Shown: in pieces, positions 50,830 through 59,666 of the stretch
Layout: each line of letters opens with the position of its first letter
Position numbering within the stretch: position 1 is the first letter of the stretch
Origin: an uncultured Prevotella sp.
GTDB lineage: Bacteria > Bacteroidota > Bacteroidia > Bacteroidales > Bacteroidaceae
Length of the DNA: 59,934 nucleotides
Direction: 5' to 3'
Assembly (NCBI GenBank): GCA_905198745.1
Contig: CAJKDU010000011.1
Location: 1 to 59,934, forward strand
Notes under the pieces: model-generated
Told to the model about the DNA's origin: nothing
Databases searched by the model: none
Seen by the model: the letters and a program-made list of their open reading frames with translations, nothing else
Translations under genes and position numbers: made by a program

Positions 50830-53208
50830 TTACAGTCGTATGGATTCTCCCGACTTGAGTTTTATTTTCCTTGCCGTGTCGTTGTAATAAACGGTGGTCT
50901 TGGCTTTTCTTGGCCCTTTGTTTGTAATTGTAGCGTGGTCTACTTGATGGTCTTTCCACGTTATGTCTACAGTGAATCCGCCTCGGGCACAGATGCCATG
51001 CACGTTGCCCTCGGACCAGGCCCTTGGCAAGGCTGGCAGCAAGGTGATGGTATCGGTGGTACTTTGTAGGAGCATCTCGCACACTCCGGCCGCTCCGCCG
51101 AAATTGCCGTCGATTTGGAATGGGGGATGTGCATCCATCAGATTGGGATAAGTGCCGCCCGAATGTCTTCTGTCAGGGCCGTGATAGTTGTCTGGACTCA
51201 CGTAGGTGAGAAGCTTTTTCCATGTCTTATAGGCTTGCTCACCATCACGTAGCCTTGCCCAAAGGTTGATGCGCCACCCCGTACTCCATCCTGTAGTCTT
51301 GTCGCCTTTCAGCAGGAGTGAACGTCGGCAAGCCTGGGCAAGGATAGGGGACAGTGTCGGTGAAATGTGATGTCCGGGATAGAGACCTATTAAGTGTGAT
51401 TGGTGTCGGTGTCGCCAATCGCGGTCTGCCCAGTCGTGATACCATTCTTGAAGATTGCCACGCTTGCCTATGGTGTATGGGTGTAATCTGCTCAATGCCT
51501 CTTGCAACTGCCTCCGCAAGCGTTTGTCCTGGTGGAGCACTTGTGCAGCCTGTATGGTGTTGATAAAGAGCTCGCGGATGATGGCAAGGTCGGCTGTTCC
51601 TCCGTAGCACGTCATGCCTGTGTATCCTTTGTCTGTGATGTATTCGTTTTCAGGACTGGTGCCGGGTGCCGTGATGAGTTCTCCCGGTTTTTCAGGGTTC
51701 TCTATCAGCCATCGGAGCATGAATAGTGCTGCACCCTTCATCAGCGGATAAACTGTTTGAGCGAGATAAGTATGGTCTTTGTTGAAGCAGTAGTGTTCCC
51801 ACAAGGTGCTTGTCAGCCAAGCGCCTCCCATGTTCCAGTTGGCCCATTCTGGCTTTTCATGCTTCTCTCCTACAGGATTCGTCATGGCCCATAGGTCGGA
51901 GTTGTGGCTGGCGCACCATCCTTCCTGTATGCCATAATAGTGACGGGCGGTGTATTGCCCATTGTCGGCAAGGGCTTTTATAAAGTCGGAGAGAGGCTTG
52001 ACCATTTCCGGCAGGTTGGCCACGTCGGCCAGCCAGTAGTTTTCTTCCAGGTTTATGTTCATGGTGTAGTTGCCTCGCCAGGGAGAGAAAAGGTGAGGAG
52101 TCCACAATCCTTGAAGATTAGCAGGTACACCACGTGTTCGTGAACAACTGATGAGAAGGTATCTGCCATATTGGAAATACAGTTGCTCAAGATAGGGGTT
52201 GGGGGTGCCGTGGTCTGTCCAGTCCTTGAGCTGCTGGTCTGTGGTCCGGGTGGAGTCTATGTACGCACCACCGAGGCTGAGGCTCATCCGGGTGAACAGT
52301 TGGCGGTAGTCCGCGACATGTCGAGCTTTAAATTGGTCATAAGTGAGGTTCATCGTGTGCCAGGCATCATCGGCGGCTGTTTCTATGTAGGGCGCACCTT
52401 GTCTGACGGGATGCTTGTCGTACCCGTTAAAGCTGGTCCGGCTGACAATGTAGAGTGTGGCTTCTGTCGCGTTGTCAATGGTCAGCATGGAGTCTGAAGC
52501 GAATACTTTTCCATCTGGTGAGTAGACTTTCAGAATCGTGCAGAAATGTATGCTTTCTTGAGGCTGGCCGACGGCATGGCCCGTCATGGTTATTTGTTGT
52601 CCGTATGCCTTGGCTTTGTGTGGAACAAGAGAACTTAATGTGATATTGAAAGACAATCCGTGCGTCTTGTCGGCATGTAAATGAATGGCAATGAGACTGT
52701 CGGGATGTGATGCGAAATATTCTCGTGTATAGGTGATATCCCCTTTCTTGTAGGTTACTTTCGCCAATGCACTGTCCAAGTCCAAACTGCGTCGATAGCC
52801 TGTTGTGGGATTTGTGTTGTTGTCTGTCAGTCTGATAATACCCAAGGGTTGGTAGAATTGCGAGTTGTGGCCTTGCAGCTGGAGCTGCAGGGAGTCTGCC
52901 GTGCGGTAGTCTTCCAGGAATAGGGCTTTGCGAATTAAGGGTAAGTAGTTGTTGGCTTCTTTATCTTCCTCATGGTCTACAGGCTTCCCTGTCCAGAATG
53001 TGATGTCGTTCAGATAGATTCGTTCGTCATCTGTATCTCCGTAGACAAGTGCTCCCAACCTGCCGTTGCCAATGGGTAACGACTCTTCAAAGTAGTATGC
53101 TGGCCGGTCGTACCGCAATTTGAGAGGTAAACAAGTTTGGGCTTGCGCCGTGACATAGAGCATCACGGCACAAGCCCAAATCCATATTGTTTTTGCGTTT
53201 CTTTTCAC
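50830..53208 (-). CDS. GH95 glycoside hydrolase (alpha-L-fucosidase / alpha-L-galactosidase)
   Basis: A 792-residue exported hydrolase of family GH95, which cleaves terminal alpha-1,2-L-fucose or L-galactose by inversion. A signal peptide covers about residues 1-23. The N-terminal beta domain begins RYDRPAYYFEESLPIGNGRL. The (alpha/alpha)6 barrel has YTMNINLEENYWLADVANL with the N-x-N pair, APGTSPENEY with the probable acid Glu, and FQIDGNFGGAAG with the late conserved Asp. In plant-degrading Prevotella, GH95 enzymes act on xyloglucan or pectin side chains. The PL4 gene upstream favours a pectin context. Confidence 0.93.
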   Translation of the reverse strand: MKRNAKTIWIWACAVMLYVTAQAQTCLPLKLRYDRPAYYFEESLPIGNGRLGALVYGDTDDERIYLNDITFWTGKPVDHEEDKEANNYLPLIRKALFLEDYRTADSLQLQLQGHNSQFYQPLGIIRLTDNNTNPTTGYRRSLDLDSALAKVTYKKGDITYTREYFASHPDSLIAIHLHADKTHGLSFNITLSSLVPHKAKAYGQQITMTGHAVGQPQESIHFCTILKVYSPDGKVFASDSMLTIDNATEATLYIVSRTSFNGYDKHPVRQGAPYIETAADDAWHTMNLTYDQFKARHVADYRQLFTRMSLSLGGAYIDSTRTTDQQLKDWTDHGTPNPYLEQLYFQYGRYLLISCSRTRGVPANLQGLWTPHLFSPWRGNYTMNINLEENYWLADVANLPEMVKPLSDFIKALADNGQYTARHYYGIQEGWCASHNSDLWAMTNPVGEKHEKPEWANWNMGGAWLTSTLWEHYCFNKDHTYLAQTVYPLMKGAALFMLRWLIENPEKPGELITAPGTSPENEYITDKGYTGMTCYGGTADLAIIRELFINTIQAAQVLHQDKRLRRQLQEALSRLHPYTIGKRGNLQEWYHDWADRDWRHRHQSHLIGLYPGHHISPTLSPILAQACRRSLLLKGDKTTGWSTGWRINLWARLRDGEQAYKTWKKLLTYVSPDNYHGPDRRHSGGTYPNLMDAHPPFQIDGNFGGAAGVCEMLLQSTTDTITLLPALPRAWSEGNVHGICARGGFTVDITWKDHQVDHATITNKGPRKAKTTVYYNDTARKIKLKSGESIRL

Positions 53209-53235
53209 TGGCTTGTGTTGAAGTCTTGTTCTGAT

Positions 53236-54231
53236 TTACTTCACTTCATTCTTTAATGCCTTTCCATCGTGCCAGTCCTTGATGTTCTGCAGGGTGGTTG
53301 TGGCGATGTTGTGCAGGGCTTCCTGGGTGAAGAAAGCCTGGTGTGAGGTGACGATTACGTTGGGAATCATCAGCAGAAGAGCAAGTTTGTCATCGTCAAT
53401 CATCTTGTCAGAGAGGTCCTCATAGAAGAATTTCTGCTCCTCTTCATACACATCGAGGCCTGCGGCTCCCACTTGATGGCTACGCAGTCCCTCAATCAGA
53501 TCCTCCGTGTTGATGAGTTTTCCTCGGCCGGTGTTGATGATCATCACGCCTTTCTTCATCTTGCCGATGCTTTCACGGTTAATGATAAACTTTGTTTCTT
53601 CTGTTAACGGGCAATGCAATGAGATGATGTCGCTTTGGGCATATAGCTCGTCGAGGGTCACGGCAGTGACATGGTGTTGCTTGTAGAACTCCAGGTCGGG
53701 ATATTTGTCGTAGGCAATGATGTTCATTCCGAATCCCTCAAGTATTTGTGTGAGCACTTTGGCAATGCGTCCCATGCCAATCAGTCCTATCGTCTTGCCG
53801 TACATGTCGAATCCCATCAGTCCGTTCAACTTGAAGTTGAACTCTCTTGTGCGGTTGGCCGCACGATATACCTTGCGGTTGAGGGCGAGCATCAATGTCA
53901 CTGCATATTCCGCTACTGCATGAGGGGAATATGCCGGAACTCTTACCACTGGTATGCGGTCTTTCGCAGCCTTGAGGTCTACGTTGTTGAAACCTGCGCA
54001 CCGAAGGGCAATGAGTTTCACGCCGTATTTCTCCAGACGGTCGATTACTCGTGCGTCACACTCTGCATTGACAAAGATGCACACGGCATCCTTGCCTTTC
54101 GCAAGGTCAACTGTGTTCATGGAGAGACGCTCCTTGTAGTAGTGTATCTCGAAACCAAAATCTTTGTTCGTGGCGTTGAAAGAGTCTTTGTCATAACTCT
54201 TGGCGTCGAAAAAAGCTACTTTTACTGCCAT
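53236..54231 (-). CDS. ldhA: D-lactate dehydrogenase
   Basis: A 331-residue 2-hydroxyacid dehydrogenase that reduces pyruvate to D-lactate with NADH. The cofactor loop is GLIGMGRIAKVL. Catalytic residues are Arg in LRCAGFNNVD, Glu in LDVYEEE and His in VTSHQAFFT. Overall length and the ending AFFTQEAL match LdhA of fermenting bacteria. It lies between the PL4 and GH95 genes with 37- and 27-base gaps, so a central-metabolism gene is embedded in a carbohydrate cluster and is probably co-transcribed with it. Confidence 0.93.
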   Translation of the reverse strand: MAVKVAFFDAKSYDKDSFNATNKDFGFEIHYYKERLSMNTVDLAKGKDAVCIFVNAECDARVIDRLEKYGVKLIALRCAGFNNVDLKAAKDRIPVVRVPAYSPHAVAEYAVTLMLALNRKVYRAANRTREFNFKLNGLMGFDMYGKTIGLIGMGRIAKVLTQILEGFGMNIIAYDKYPDLEFYKQHHVTAVTLDELYAQSDIISLHCPLTEETKFIINRESIGKMKKGVMIINTGRGKLINTEDLIEGLRSHQVGAAGLDVYEEEQKFFYEDLSDKMIDDDKLALLLMIPNVIVTSHQAFFTQEALHNIATTTLQNIKDWHDGKALKNEVK

Positions 54232-54268
54232 AATTCTTGAAATTTAAGTGTTTTTATCTGTTATCCTG

Positions 54269-56158
54269 TTAGAACGATATTTTGCCTATCTTGTTGCCTT
54301 TGCGGTAGATATAGATGCCTTTAAGATGTTTCGCGTCACTCAAAGTTTTGTAGGTTCCCATCTTCACACCGTTGATTGTATAGATTTCCACTAAATCTAC
54401 TGCATCGGTTTCAGGCACTTGTTCTATGCCTGTTGTTACCTTTGAACCGGCTTCAAGTTTGATGCAGTCCCACATGACACCGCCATTGCTCTTGATGCCC
54501 GACATGGTAAGGGTCAGTTTGTTGTCAGCTGTCTTCAGCAAGCTGGCTGGAATCGTCAATTTGTAGAGGTTGTGCTTGCCACCTAACATGGCGCTGCGGA
54601 AAATTCCGGAGTCAGAGTAGGTGCTCCATGTCGCGCGTGTGTTTCCGTTTAGAGCTACCGCCACTTTGGGCTTGTTGGCGGCACCTGCCACCGATGCTGT
54701 GAGATAAAGATTGCCGGTGTATGACTTGTCTGTTTTGAAATTGATGGTCCAGGTGCCGTTTTGGGTTTGTGCGTAATACCAATCTGTGCTTTCCTTACTT
54801 TCTCCAATGGTGAAGTTGAGATTGGCAGGAACATCATTCCACATGCCATAGGCACGCAGATGGTCGCTAAGGTTGAATCCGTCTGAACGGCGGTTGTTGC
54901 TGCCGATTTGCCACAACTTGGTTTCGTAGCATGTGGGAGTCCAGTTGATGGTGCCCAATTCCATTTGCTCATCTTCCACGTCGATGTCCTTTTGACACAA
55001 CTCATCAGTGTTGTCACCGGCCAAAGCCCAGGCGTAAAGAGCATAATTTCCCTTGCGAACGTTCTTTATGGTGAAATTACCATCTTGGTCGGTCAGAGCC
55101 CAGAATATGTATTTCTTTCCTTGTGCATACACGTCTGTGTTTGGTTCTGCCAATACCACCTGAATGCTGTCTTTCCGTTGCCCCGTTGTCACGTTGATGC
55201 AACCACTCACTGTAGCGCGGTCAAGCGGATAGAGCGCGTTGCTGAACCACTGGAAGGGCCATTCCTTCTGTTTTTCTGAAGCCATTTTCTTGGCATCGGC
55301 TATCATCTCGTCCTTGGTGCCTTTGTTGGCATAGATGTAGAAAGGACCATAAATCTTTTCCTCTCCGTTATGGTAAGTCTGTGCTGACGTTCCGAAATGT
55401 TCTCCTTGCAGCATTTGTATGGTGATGGGTGATTTGCTTGTAGCGTGCACGGTAAGTTCCTGTTTCATGGGACCTCCGTTTTGCCACTCGCGGCTACATG
55501 CAATGTTCCACAGTCCATAATTGTCGTTCATCAGTCCGTGAACGCTGTCGTTGACGATGTATTGGGCCCAGTTATATTTAGTGTATACCGTTCCGTCAGC
55601 CAACTTGTAAGTAGCATCCTGTACGGTGTTTTCCTTTTTTTCTGCCACCTTCATTTCCGAAATTGACGGAATCTTGCCGTTCATTCTGTCGTCTACATAG
55701 CCATTCAGGAGTGTGCTCGCTGTTCGAACGCAGACGCGCATCTCTCTAAGAGTTGTAGTGTCCGAATGTTCAGTGCCCTTGACGATGATGTAGGAATACA
55801 CTCCATTGTCTCCCTTCCGTAAGATGTATCCCTGATGAATGATGGGTGAACTTTTGGTGTTGCTATACAGTACTTCTGCATAGTCTGCTGTCTGTTTTAT
55901 GATTTCTGCCTTGTCGGGAGAAAGACCTACGTTCTTTTTGGCGGTTAGGTCGAAGTAGATGCCACTGCTGCTAAGCAAGTTGCCGCTTCCAAACGCAGTC
56001 ATAGAACTCACTCGGCCATTGCTTCCGATCTTGATGGTTATGTTCCCGTTTGACATAGTGGCGTCTCTACCACTGAGCGACACGGTCACGTTGTCCGAAG
56101 CTTTTGCAGCTTGTGCGGCAAGGAAACATAGAGCTAAAGTAATAAAGAGTTTTTTCAT
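54269..56158 (-). CDS. rhamnogalacturonan lyase, family PL4
   Basis: A 629-residue exported lyase that cuts the rhamnogalacturonan I backbone by beta-elimination. A signal peptide covers about residues 1-20. The catalytic beta-sandwich (about 25-300) has SGIYFDLTAKKN and GLMNDNYGLWNIACSREWQN. A fibronectin III-like domain follows (VSGCINVTTGQRKDSIQVVL, then the YALYAWALAG strand). A carbohydrate-binding jelly roll covers about 415-570 (ETKLWQIGSNNRRSDGFNL). The end (VEIYTINGVKMGTYKTLSD, LKGIYIYRKGNKIGKISF) is a sorting or anchoring tail common in Prevotella. Its start lies about 30 bases past the gyrB terminator, so its promoter is not obvious. Confidence 0.88.
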   Translation of the reverse strand: MKKLFITLALCFLAAQAAKASDNVTVSLSGRDATMSNGNITIKIGSNGRVSSMTAFGSGNLLSSSGIYFDLTAKKNVGLSPDKAEIIKQTADYAEVLYSNTKSSPIIHQGYILRKGDNGVYSYIIVKGTEHSDTTTLREMRVCVRTASTLLNGYVDDRMNGKIPSISEMKVAEKKENTVQDATYKLADGTVYTKYNWAQYIVNDSVHGLMNDNYGLWNIACSREWQNGGPMKQELTVHATSKSPITIQMLQGEHFGTSAQTYHNGEEKIYGPFYIYANKGTKDEMIADAKKMASEKQKEWPFQWFSNALYPLDRATVSGCINVTTGQRKDSIQVVLAEPNTDVYAQGKKYIFWALTDQDGNFTIKNVRKGNYALYAWALAGDNTDELCQKDIDVEDEQMELGTINWTPTCYETKLWQIGSNNRRSDGFNLSDHLRAYGMWNDVPANLNFTIGESKESTDWYYAQTQNGTWTINFKTDKSYTGNLYLTASVAGAANKPKVAVALNGNTRATWSTYSDSGIFRSAMLGGKHNLYKLTIPASLLKTADNKLTLTMSGIKSNGGVMWDCIKLEAGSKVTTGIEQVPETDAVDLVEIYTINGVKMGTYKTLSDAKHLKGIYIYRKGNKIGKISF

Positions 56159-56189
56159 TTGAATTGAGATATGTGGTTTAATTTCTGAA

Positions 56190-56222
56190 AAAAGCCCGAT
56201 TCTATCGAGAGAATCGGGCTTA
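56190..56222 (-). terminator. terminator of gyrB
   Basis: The 12-base arms aagcccgattct (56192-56203) and agaatcgggctt (56210-56221) pair. The minus strand then reads TTTT after the stem. It lies 15 bases past the gyrB stop. Confidence 0.85.
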
Positions 56223-56236
56223 TATGTTGTTCTTGT

Positions 56237-58210
56237 TTATGCGTCGATGTTGGCGTAGGTGGCATTTCTCTCGATGAATTCGCGGCGTGGTTCCACGTCA
56301 TCTCCCATCAACATAGAGAATATCTCGTCTGCTTCAGCAGCGTTGTCAATGGTTACTTGCTTCAGACGACGGGTGGCAGGATTCATGGTTGTATCCCACA
56401 GCTGTTCAGGGTTCATCTCGCCCAAACCTTTGTAACGCTGTGTGTGGATGCTCTTGCCGTCGTCAGTTCCGTTGCCGTATCGGTCAAGGAATGCCTGGCG
56501 TGCTTCGTCAGTATAGCAATATTCCTTCACTTTGTTCTTGTATGTGCACAAATAGAGTGGAGGATTGGCTATGTATAGGTGGCCTTCCTGAATGATTCTG
56601 GGCATGAAACGATAGAAGAGAGTCATAATCAGTGTGTCGATGTGAGCGCCATCGACATCGGCATCGGTCATGATAATGATCTTGTCGTAGCGCAATTTGT
56701 CGATGTTGGCTTCTTTGTCGCCTTCGCCTTCTACACCGAATCTCACGCCAATACTTTGGATGATGTTCATGACAGACTCGCTTTCGAAAACTTTGTGCCA
56801 CATAGATTTCTCGACATTGAGAATCTTTCCACGCAACGGAAGTATTGCCTGAGTGTACCGGTCGCGTCCTTGTTTGGCAGAACCGCCGGCAGAGTCACCC
56901 TCGACAAGGAATATCTCGCAATCTTTCGGATCTTTGTTGGAGCAGTCTGCCAGTTTGCCGGGAAGTCCGCCACCTGTCATCACATTCTTGCGCTGCACTG
57001 TTTCGCGGGCTTTGCGTGCGGCAATACGAGCTGTTGCTGCGAGTATCACCTTGTCGCAAATCATCTTGGCTTCCTTGGGATGTTCTTCCAGGTAGTTGCT
57101 CAATGCCTCACCAACAGCCTGCTGCACAGCACCCGAAACTTCACTGTTGCCCAACTTCGTCTTGGTCTGTCCTTCAAACTGAGGTTCAGCCACCTTCACG
57201 GAAATTACTGCAGTAAGTCCTTCGCGGAAGTCTTCGCTTGATATTTCTATCTTTGCTTTTTCTATTGATTTGGCAATGGCTGGATCATTGTCGGCATATG
57301 CCTTCAGCGTACGTGTGAGGGCTGTACGGAAACCGGTGAGGTGTGTACCGCCTTCTATGGTGTTGATATTGTTGACGTAAGAGTGGATGTTCTCAGAGTA
57401 GTCTGTATTGTACATAATGGCTACTTCGATGGGCACTCCTTGCTTCTCGGTCTTCAGATAAATAATGTCGTCAAACAGATGCGTGCGGTGACGGTCTACA
57501 TAGCGTACGAATTCTTTAAGTCCGTCCTTGGCATGAAATTCTTCACGACGTGTCTTTCCCTCTTCGTCAGGGCGCATGTCTGTAAGTATTATGCGGATTC
57601 CGGCATTCAGATAGGCCAATTCACGCATACGTGATGCTATGATGTCCCATTTGTAAATGGTCGTGGTGAAGATGGTCGGGTCTGGCCAGAACTGTTGACG
57701 TGTTCCTTGAAGGGTGGTTTCTCCCACAACTTTAACAGGATAGAGAGGCTTTCCCTTTTCGTATTCCTGCTGGTAAATCTTTCCGTTGCGGAATACTTGC
57801 GACTTCATGTGCGTGGAAAGGGCATTTACACAACTTACACCGACACCATGCAAACCGCCAGAAACCTTATAGGAACCCTTGTCGAATTTACCACCTGCGT
57901 GGAGTACGGTCATGACAACTTCGAGTGCGGATTTGTGCAGCTTTTTGTGCTCGTCGACTGGTATACCGCGTCCGTCGTCTTGCACAGTGATGGAGTTGTC
58001 TTCGTTAATGGTTACTTCAATGTTCTTGCAGTAACCGGCCATAGCTTCATCGATAGAGTTGTCTACCGTCTCGTTGACCAAGTGGTGCAGTCCTTTTTCG
58101 CTAATATCGCCAATGTACATGGCCGGGCGTTTGCGCACTGCCTCAAGTCCCTCGAGTACTTGGATGTTACTGGCCGAATAGTTGTTTTCGGTGTTTTGTA
58201 TTTCTGCCAT
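56237..58210 (-). CDS. gyrB: DNA gyrase subunit B
   Basis: A 657-residue ATPase subunit of gyrase. The GHKL ATP site includes VNETVDNSIDEAMAGYC and DDGRGIPVDEHKK, plus GLHGVGVSCVNALS. The TOPRIM domain has EIFLVEGDSAGGSAKQGRDR, LPLRGKILNVEK and TDADVDGAHIDTLI. It ends with a GyrB C-terminal TOPRIM-associated segment (RYKGLGEMNPEQLWDT). A minus-strand TATCTTTG at 58315-58322 may be the -7 box, which would give a leader of about 100 bases. Confidence 0.97.
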   Translation of the reverse strand: MAEIQNTENNYSASNIQVLEGLEAVRKRPAMYIGDISEKGLHHLVNETVDNSIDEAMAGYCKNIEVTINEDNSITVQDDGRGIPVDEHKKLHKSALEVVMTVLHAGGKFDKGSYKVSGGLHGVGVSCVNALSTHMKSQVFRNGKIYQQEYEKGKPLYPVKVVGETTLQGTRQQFWPDPTIFTTTIYKWDIIASRMRELAYLNAGIRIILTDMRPDEEGKTRREEFHAKDGLKEFVRYVDRHRTHLFDDIIYLKTEKQGVPIEVAIMYNTDYSENIHSYVNNINTIEGGTHLTGFRTALTRTLKAYADNDPAIAKSIEKAKIEISSEDFREGLTAVISVKVAEPQFEGQTKTKLGNSEVSGAVQQAVGEALSNYLEEHPKEAKMICDKVILAATARIAARKARETVQRKNVMTGGGLPGKLADCSNKDPKDCEIFLVEGDSAGGSAKQGRDRYTQAILPLRGKILNVEKSMWHKVFESESVMNIIQSIGVRFGVEGEGDKEANIDKLRYDKIIIMTDADVDGAHIDTLIMTLFYRFMPRIIQEGHLYIANPPLYLCTYKNKVKEYCYTDEARQAFLDRYGNGTDDGKSIHTQRYKGLGEMNPEQLWDTTMNPATRRLKQVTIDNAAEADEIFSMLMGDDVEPRREFIERNATYANIDA

Positions 58211-58381
58211 ATCTTGTTTTGTATTTTTGTCTGGTTGGTTTTCTTTTTGTCGACTGTCAGCAACGTCTTTTTACATGTTCGTAGAGTCGCTTTTCATGTC
58301 GCTGATATTTGTTGCAAAGATACTGAAAAAGACTGATATAGGGAAATTTTTAGTGTTTTTGTTTTTGTATAAAACAAAGAA

Positions 58382-58409
58382 AGTCGCAATTCATTGCTGA
58401 ATTGCGACT
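58382..58409 (-). terminator. terminator of the tRNA-Glu-rpsT transcript
   Basis: The 12-base arms agtcgcaattca and tgaattgcgact pair around ttgc. The minus strand continues ttctttgtttta. It lies 24 bases past the rpsT stop. Confidence 0.8.
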
Positions 58410-58433
58410 CTTTGTATCTTTGTTGCTCTTGAA

Positions 58434-58688
58434 TTAGCCCAGCTTGTTGATGTGCTGTGCGAGGCTTGACTTCAAGTTGGCAGCCTTGTTCTTGTGGATG
58501 ATGTTGGTCTTGGCCAACTTGTCCAAAATCTTCTGAACGGAAGGATAGAGCTTTACAGCTTCTTCCTTGTCAGTAATTGCACGCAACTTGCGAACAGCGT
58601 TACGCATGGTCTTTGCATAATATCTGTTGTGCAAAGCCTTTGCCTTGTCCTGACGGATTCTTTTTTCTGATGATTTGTGATTTGCCAT
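58434..58688 (-). CDS. rpsT: 30S ribosomal protein S20
   Basis: An 84-residue very basic helical protein of the small ribosomal subunit. The start MANHKSSEKRIRQDKAKALH and the end KNKAANLKSSLAQHINKLG are typical. It begins 26 bases after tRNA-Glu, and no promoter lies between them. Both are therefore likely read from the promoter at 58807-58838 and separated by tRNA processing. Confidence 0.96.
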   Translation of the reverse strand: MANHKSSEKRIRQDKAKALHNRYYAKTMRNAVRKLRAITDKEEAVKLYPSVQKILDKLAKTNIIHKNKAANLKSSLAQHINKLG

Positions 58689-58714
58689 CTTTATTTCTTA
58701 TATTATTTTTATTG

Positions 58715-58786
58715 TAGTCCCTAGCAGAATCGAACTGCTCTTTAGAGAATGAAAATCTCTCGTCCTAACCGATAGACGAAGGGACC
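58715..58786 (-). tRNA. tRNA-Glu (anticodon TTC)
   Basis: A 72-base cloverleaf with acceptor arms ggtccct/agggact (first pair G-T), anticodon loop ttttcat (TTC), and T arm with ttcgatt. The CCA end is not encoded. It is the first cistron ahead of rpsT. Confidence 0.95.
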
Positions 58787-58806
58787 ATAGGTGTGATTTG
58801 CGGGTG

Positions 58807-58838
58807 CAAAGGTACAACCATTTTTCTTATACTCCAAA
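58807..58838 (-). promoter_or_regulatory. promoter of tRNA-Glu and rpsT
   Basis: The minus strand reads TTTG (58835-58838), 20 bases, TACCTTTG (58807-58814). It is identical in boxes and spacing to the tRNA-Asn promoter. The tRNA 5' end lies 21 bases downstream. Confidence 0.75.
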
Positions 58839-58877
58839 TATTTTCCAAAGAAAATGCTGCATTTCATCATTTTTTAG

Positions 58878-58885
58878 TAAATTTG
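58878..58885 (+). promoter_or_regulatory. putative -7 box directly before recO
   Basis: TAAATTTG ends five bases before the recO ATG. If used, transcription would begin at or next to the start codon, giving a nearly leaderless mRNA. Confidence 0.35.
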
Positions 58886-58890
58886 CACAA

Positions 58891-59610
58891 ATGTTGACTA
58901 AAACGAGAGCCGTTGTGCTCAAATCCTTTAAATATGGTGAGCAGTCCTATATCGTGGATATGTTTACGTTGGAATGTGGGCGAGTGTCTTTTATTGTGAA
59001 GATACCCAAGTCGTCACGCTGCAAGTTGAAGAAGCAGTTTTTTCAACCTGCTACTTTGTTGGACATAAGCTTTGACTATCGCACTCGTTTGTCGTTGCAG
59101 AAACTGAAAGATGCTAACATTGCCTTTCCTTATATATCGTTGGTTCATGAACCCTTCAAGTTGTCCATTGTCTTGTTCCTTTGCGAGTTTCTTGTCTATG
59201 CCACCAAGAGCGAGCAGCGTAACACACCTTTATATAATTATATAGAAATGGGGCTGCGCTGGCTTGATGGGGCTTTGGACAACTATTCCAACTTCCATAT
59301 TGTCTTTATGGCGCATCTTACTCTCTTTCTCGGTTTTTATCCTAATCTCGAAGACGAGGGTAAGTTCTTCGATTTGCAGAGTGGATGCTTTGTAGAGGTC
59401 CGTCCGTTTCATCAGAATTATTTGGATGAGGAAGAATCAATGCGTCTACGGAAGTTGCTGCGTATGGATTACCCAACCATGCACCTTTTTGTCATGTCAC
59501 GTCAGCAGCGCCAACGTTGCATTGAGGTTATCCAACGATTCTACCAATTGCATGTTCCAGACTTTCCTGAATTGAAATCTCTTGACGTTCTACGTGAATT
59601 GTTCAGTTGA
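58891..59610 (+). CDS. recO: DNA repair protein RecO
   Basis: A 239-residue recombination mediator of the RecFOR pathway. The N-terminal OB fold begins MLTKTRAVVLKSFKYGEQSY and continues VDMFTLECGRVSFIVK. A helical domain follows (SIVLFLCEFLVYATK) with the LGFYPNLED segment. The zinc-finger cysteines of some RecO proteins are absent, as in other Bacteroidetes. The ATG at 58891 is chosen because it starts at the OB-fold strand; the longer frame would overlap the divergent promoter region. Confidence 0.9.
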   Translation: MLTKTRAVVLKSFKYGEQSYIVDMFTLECGRVSFIVKIPKSSRCKLKKQFFQPATLLDISFDYRTRLSLQKLKDANIAFPYISLVHEPFKLSIVLFLCEFLVYATKSEQRNTPLYNYIEMGLRWLDGALDNYSNFHIVFMAHLTLFLGFYPNLEDEGKFFDLQSGCFVEVRPFHQNYLDEEESMRLRKLLRMDYPTMHLFVMSRQQRQRCIEVIQRFYQLHVPDFPELKSLDVLRELFS

Positions 59611-59666
59611 AACGAAGAATGATTTCCTCAAGTTTCGGATTTAGACTTTGAGGTTGAATTTATTGT

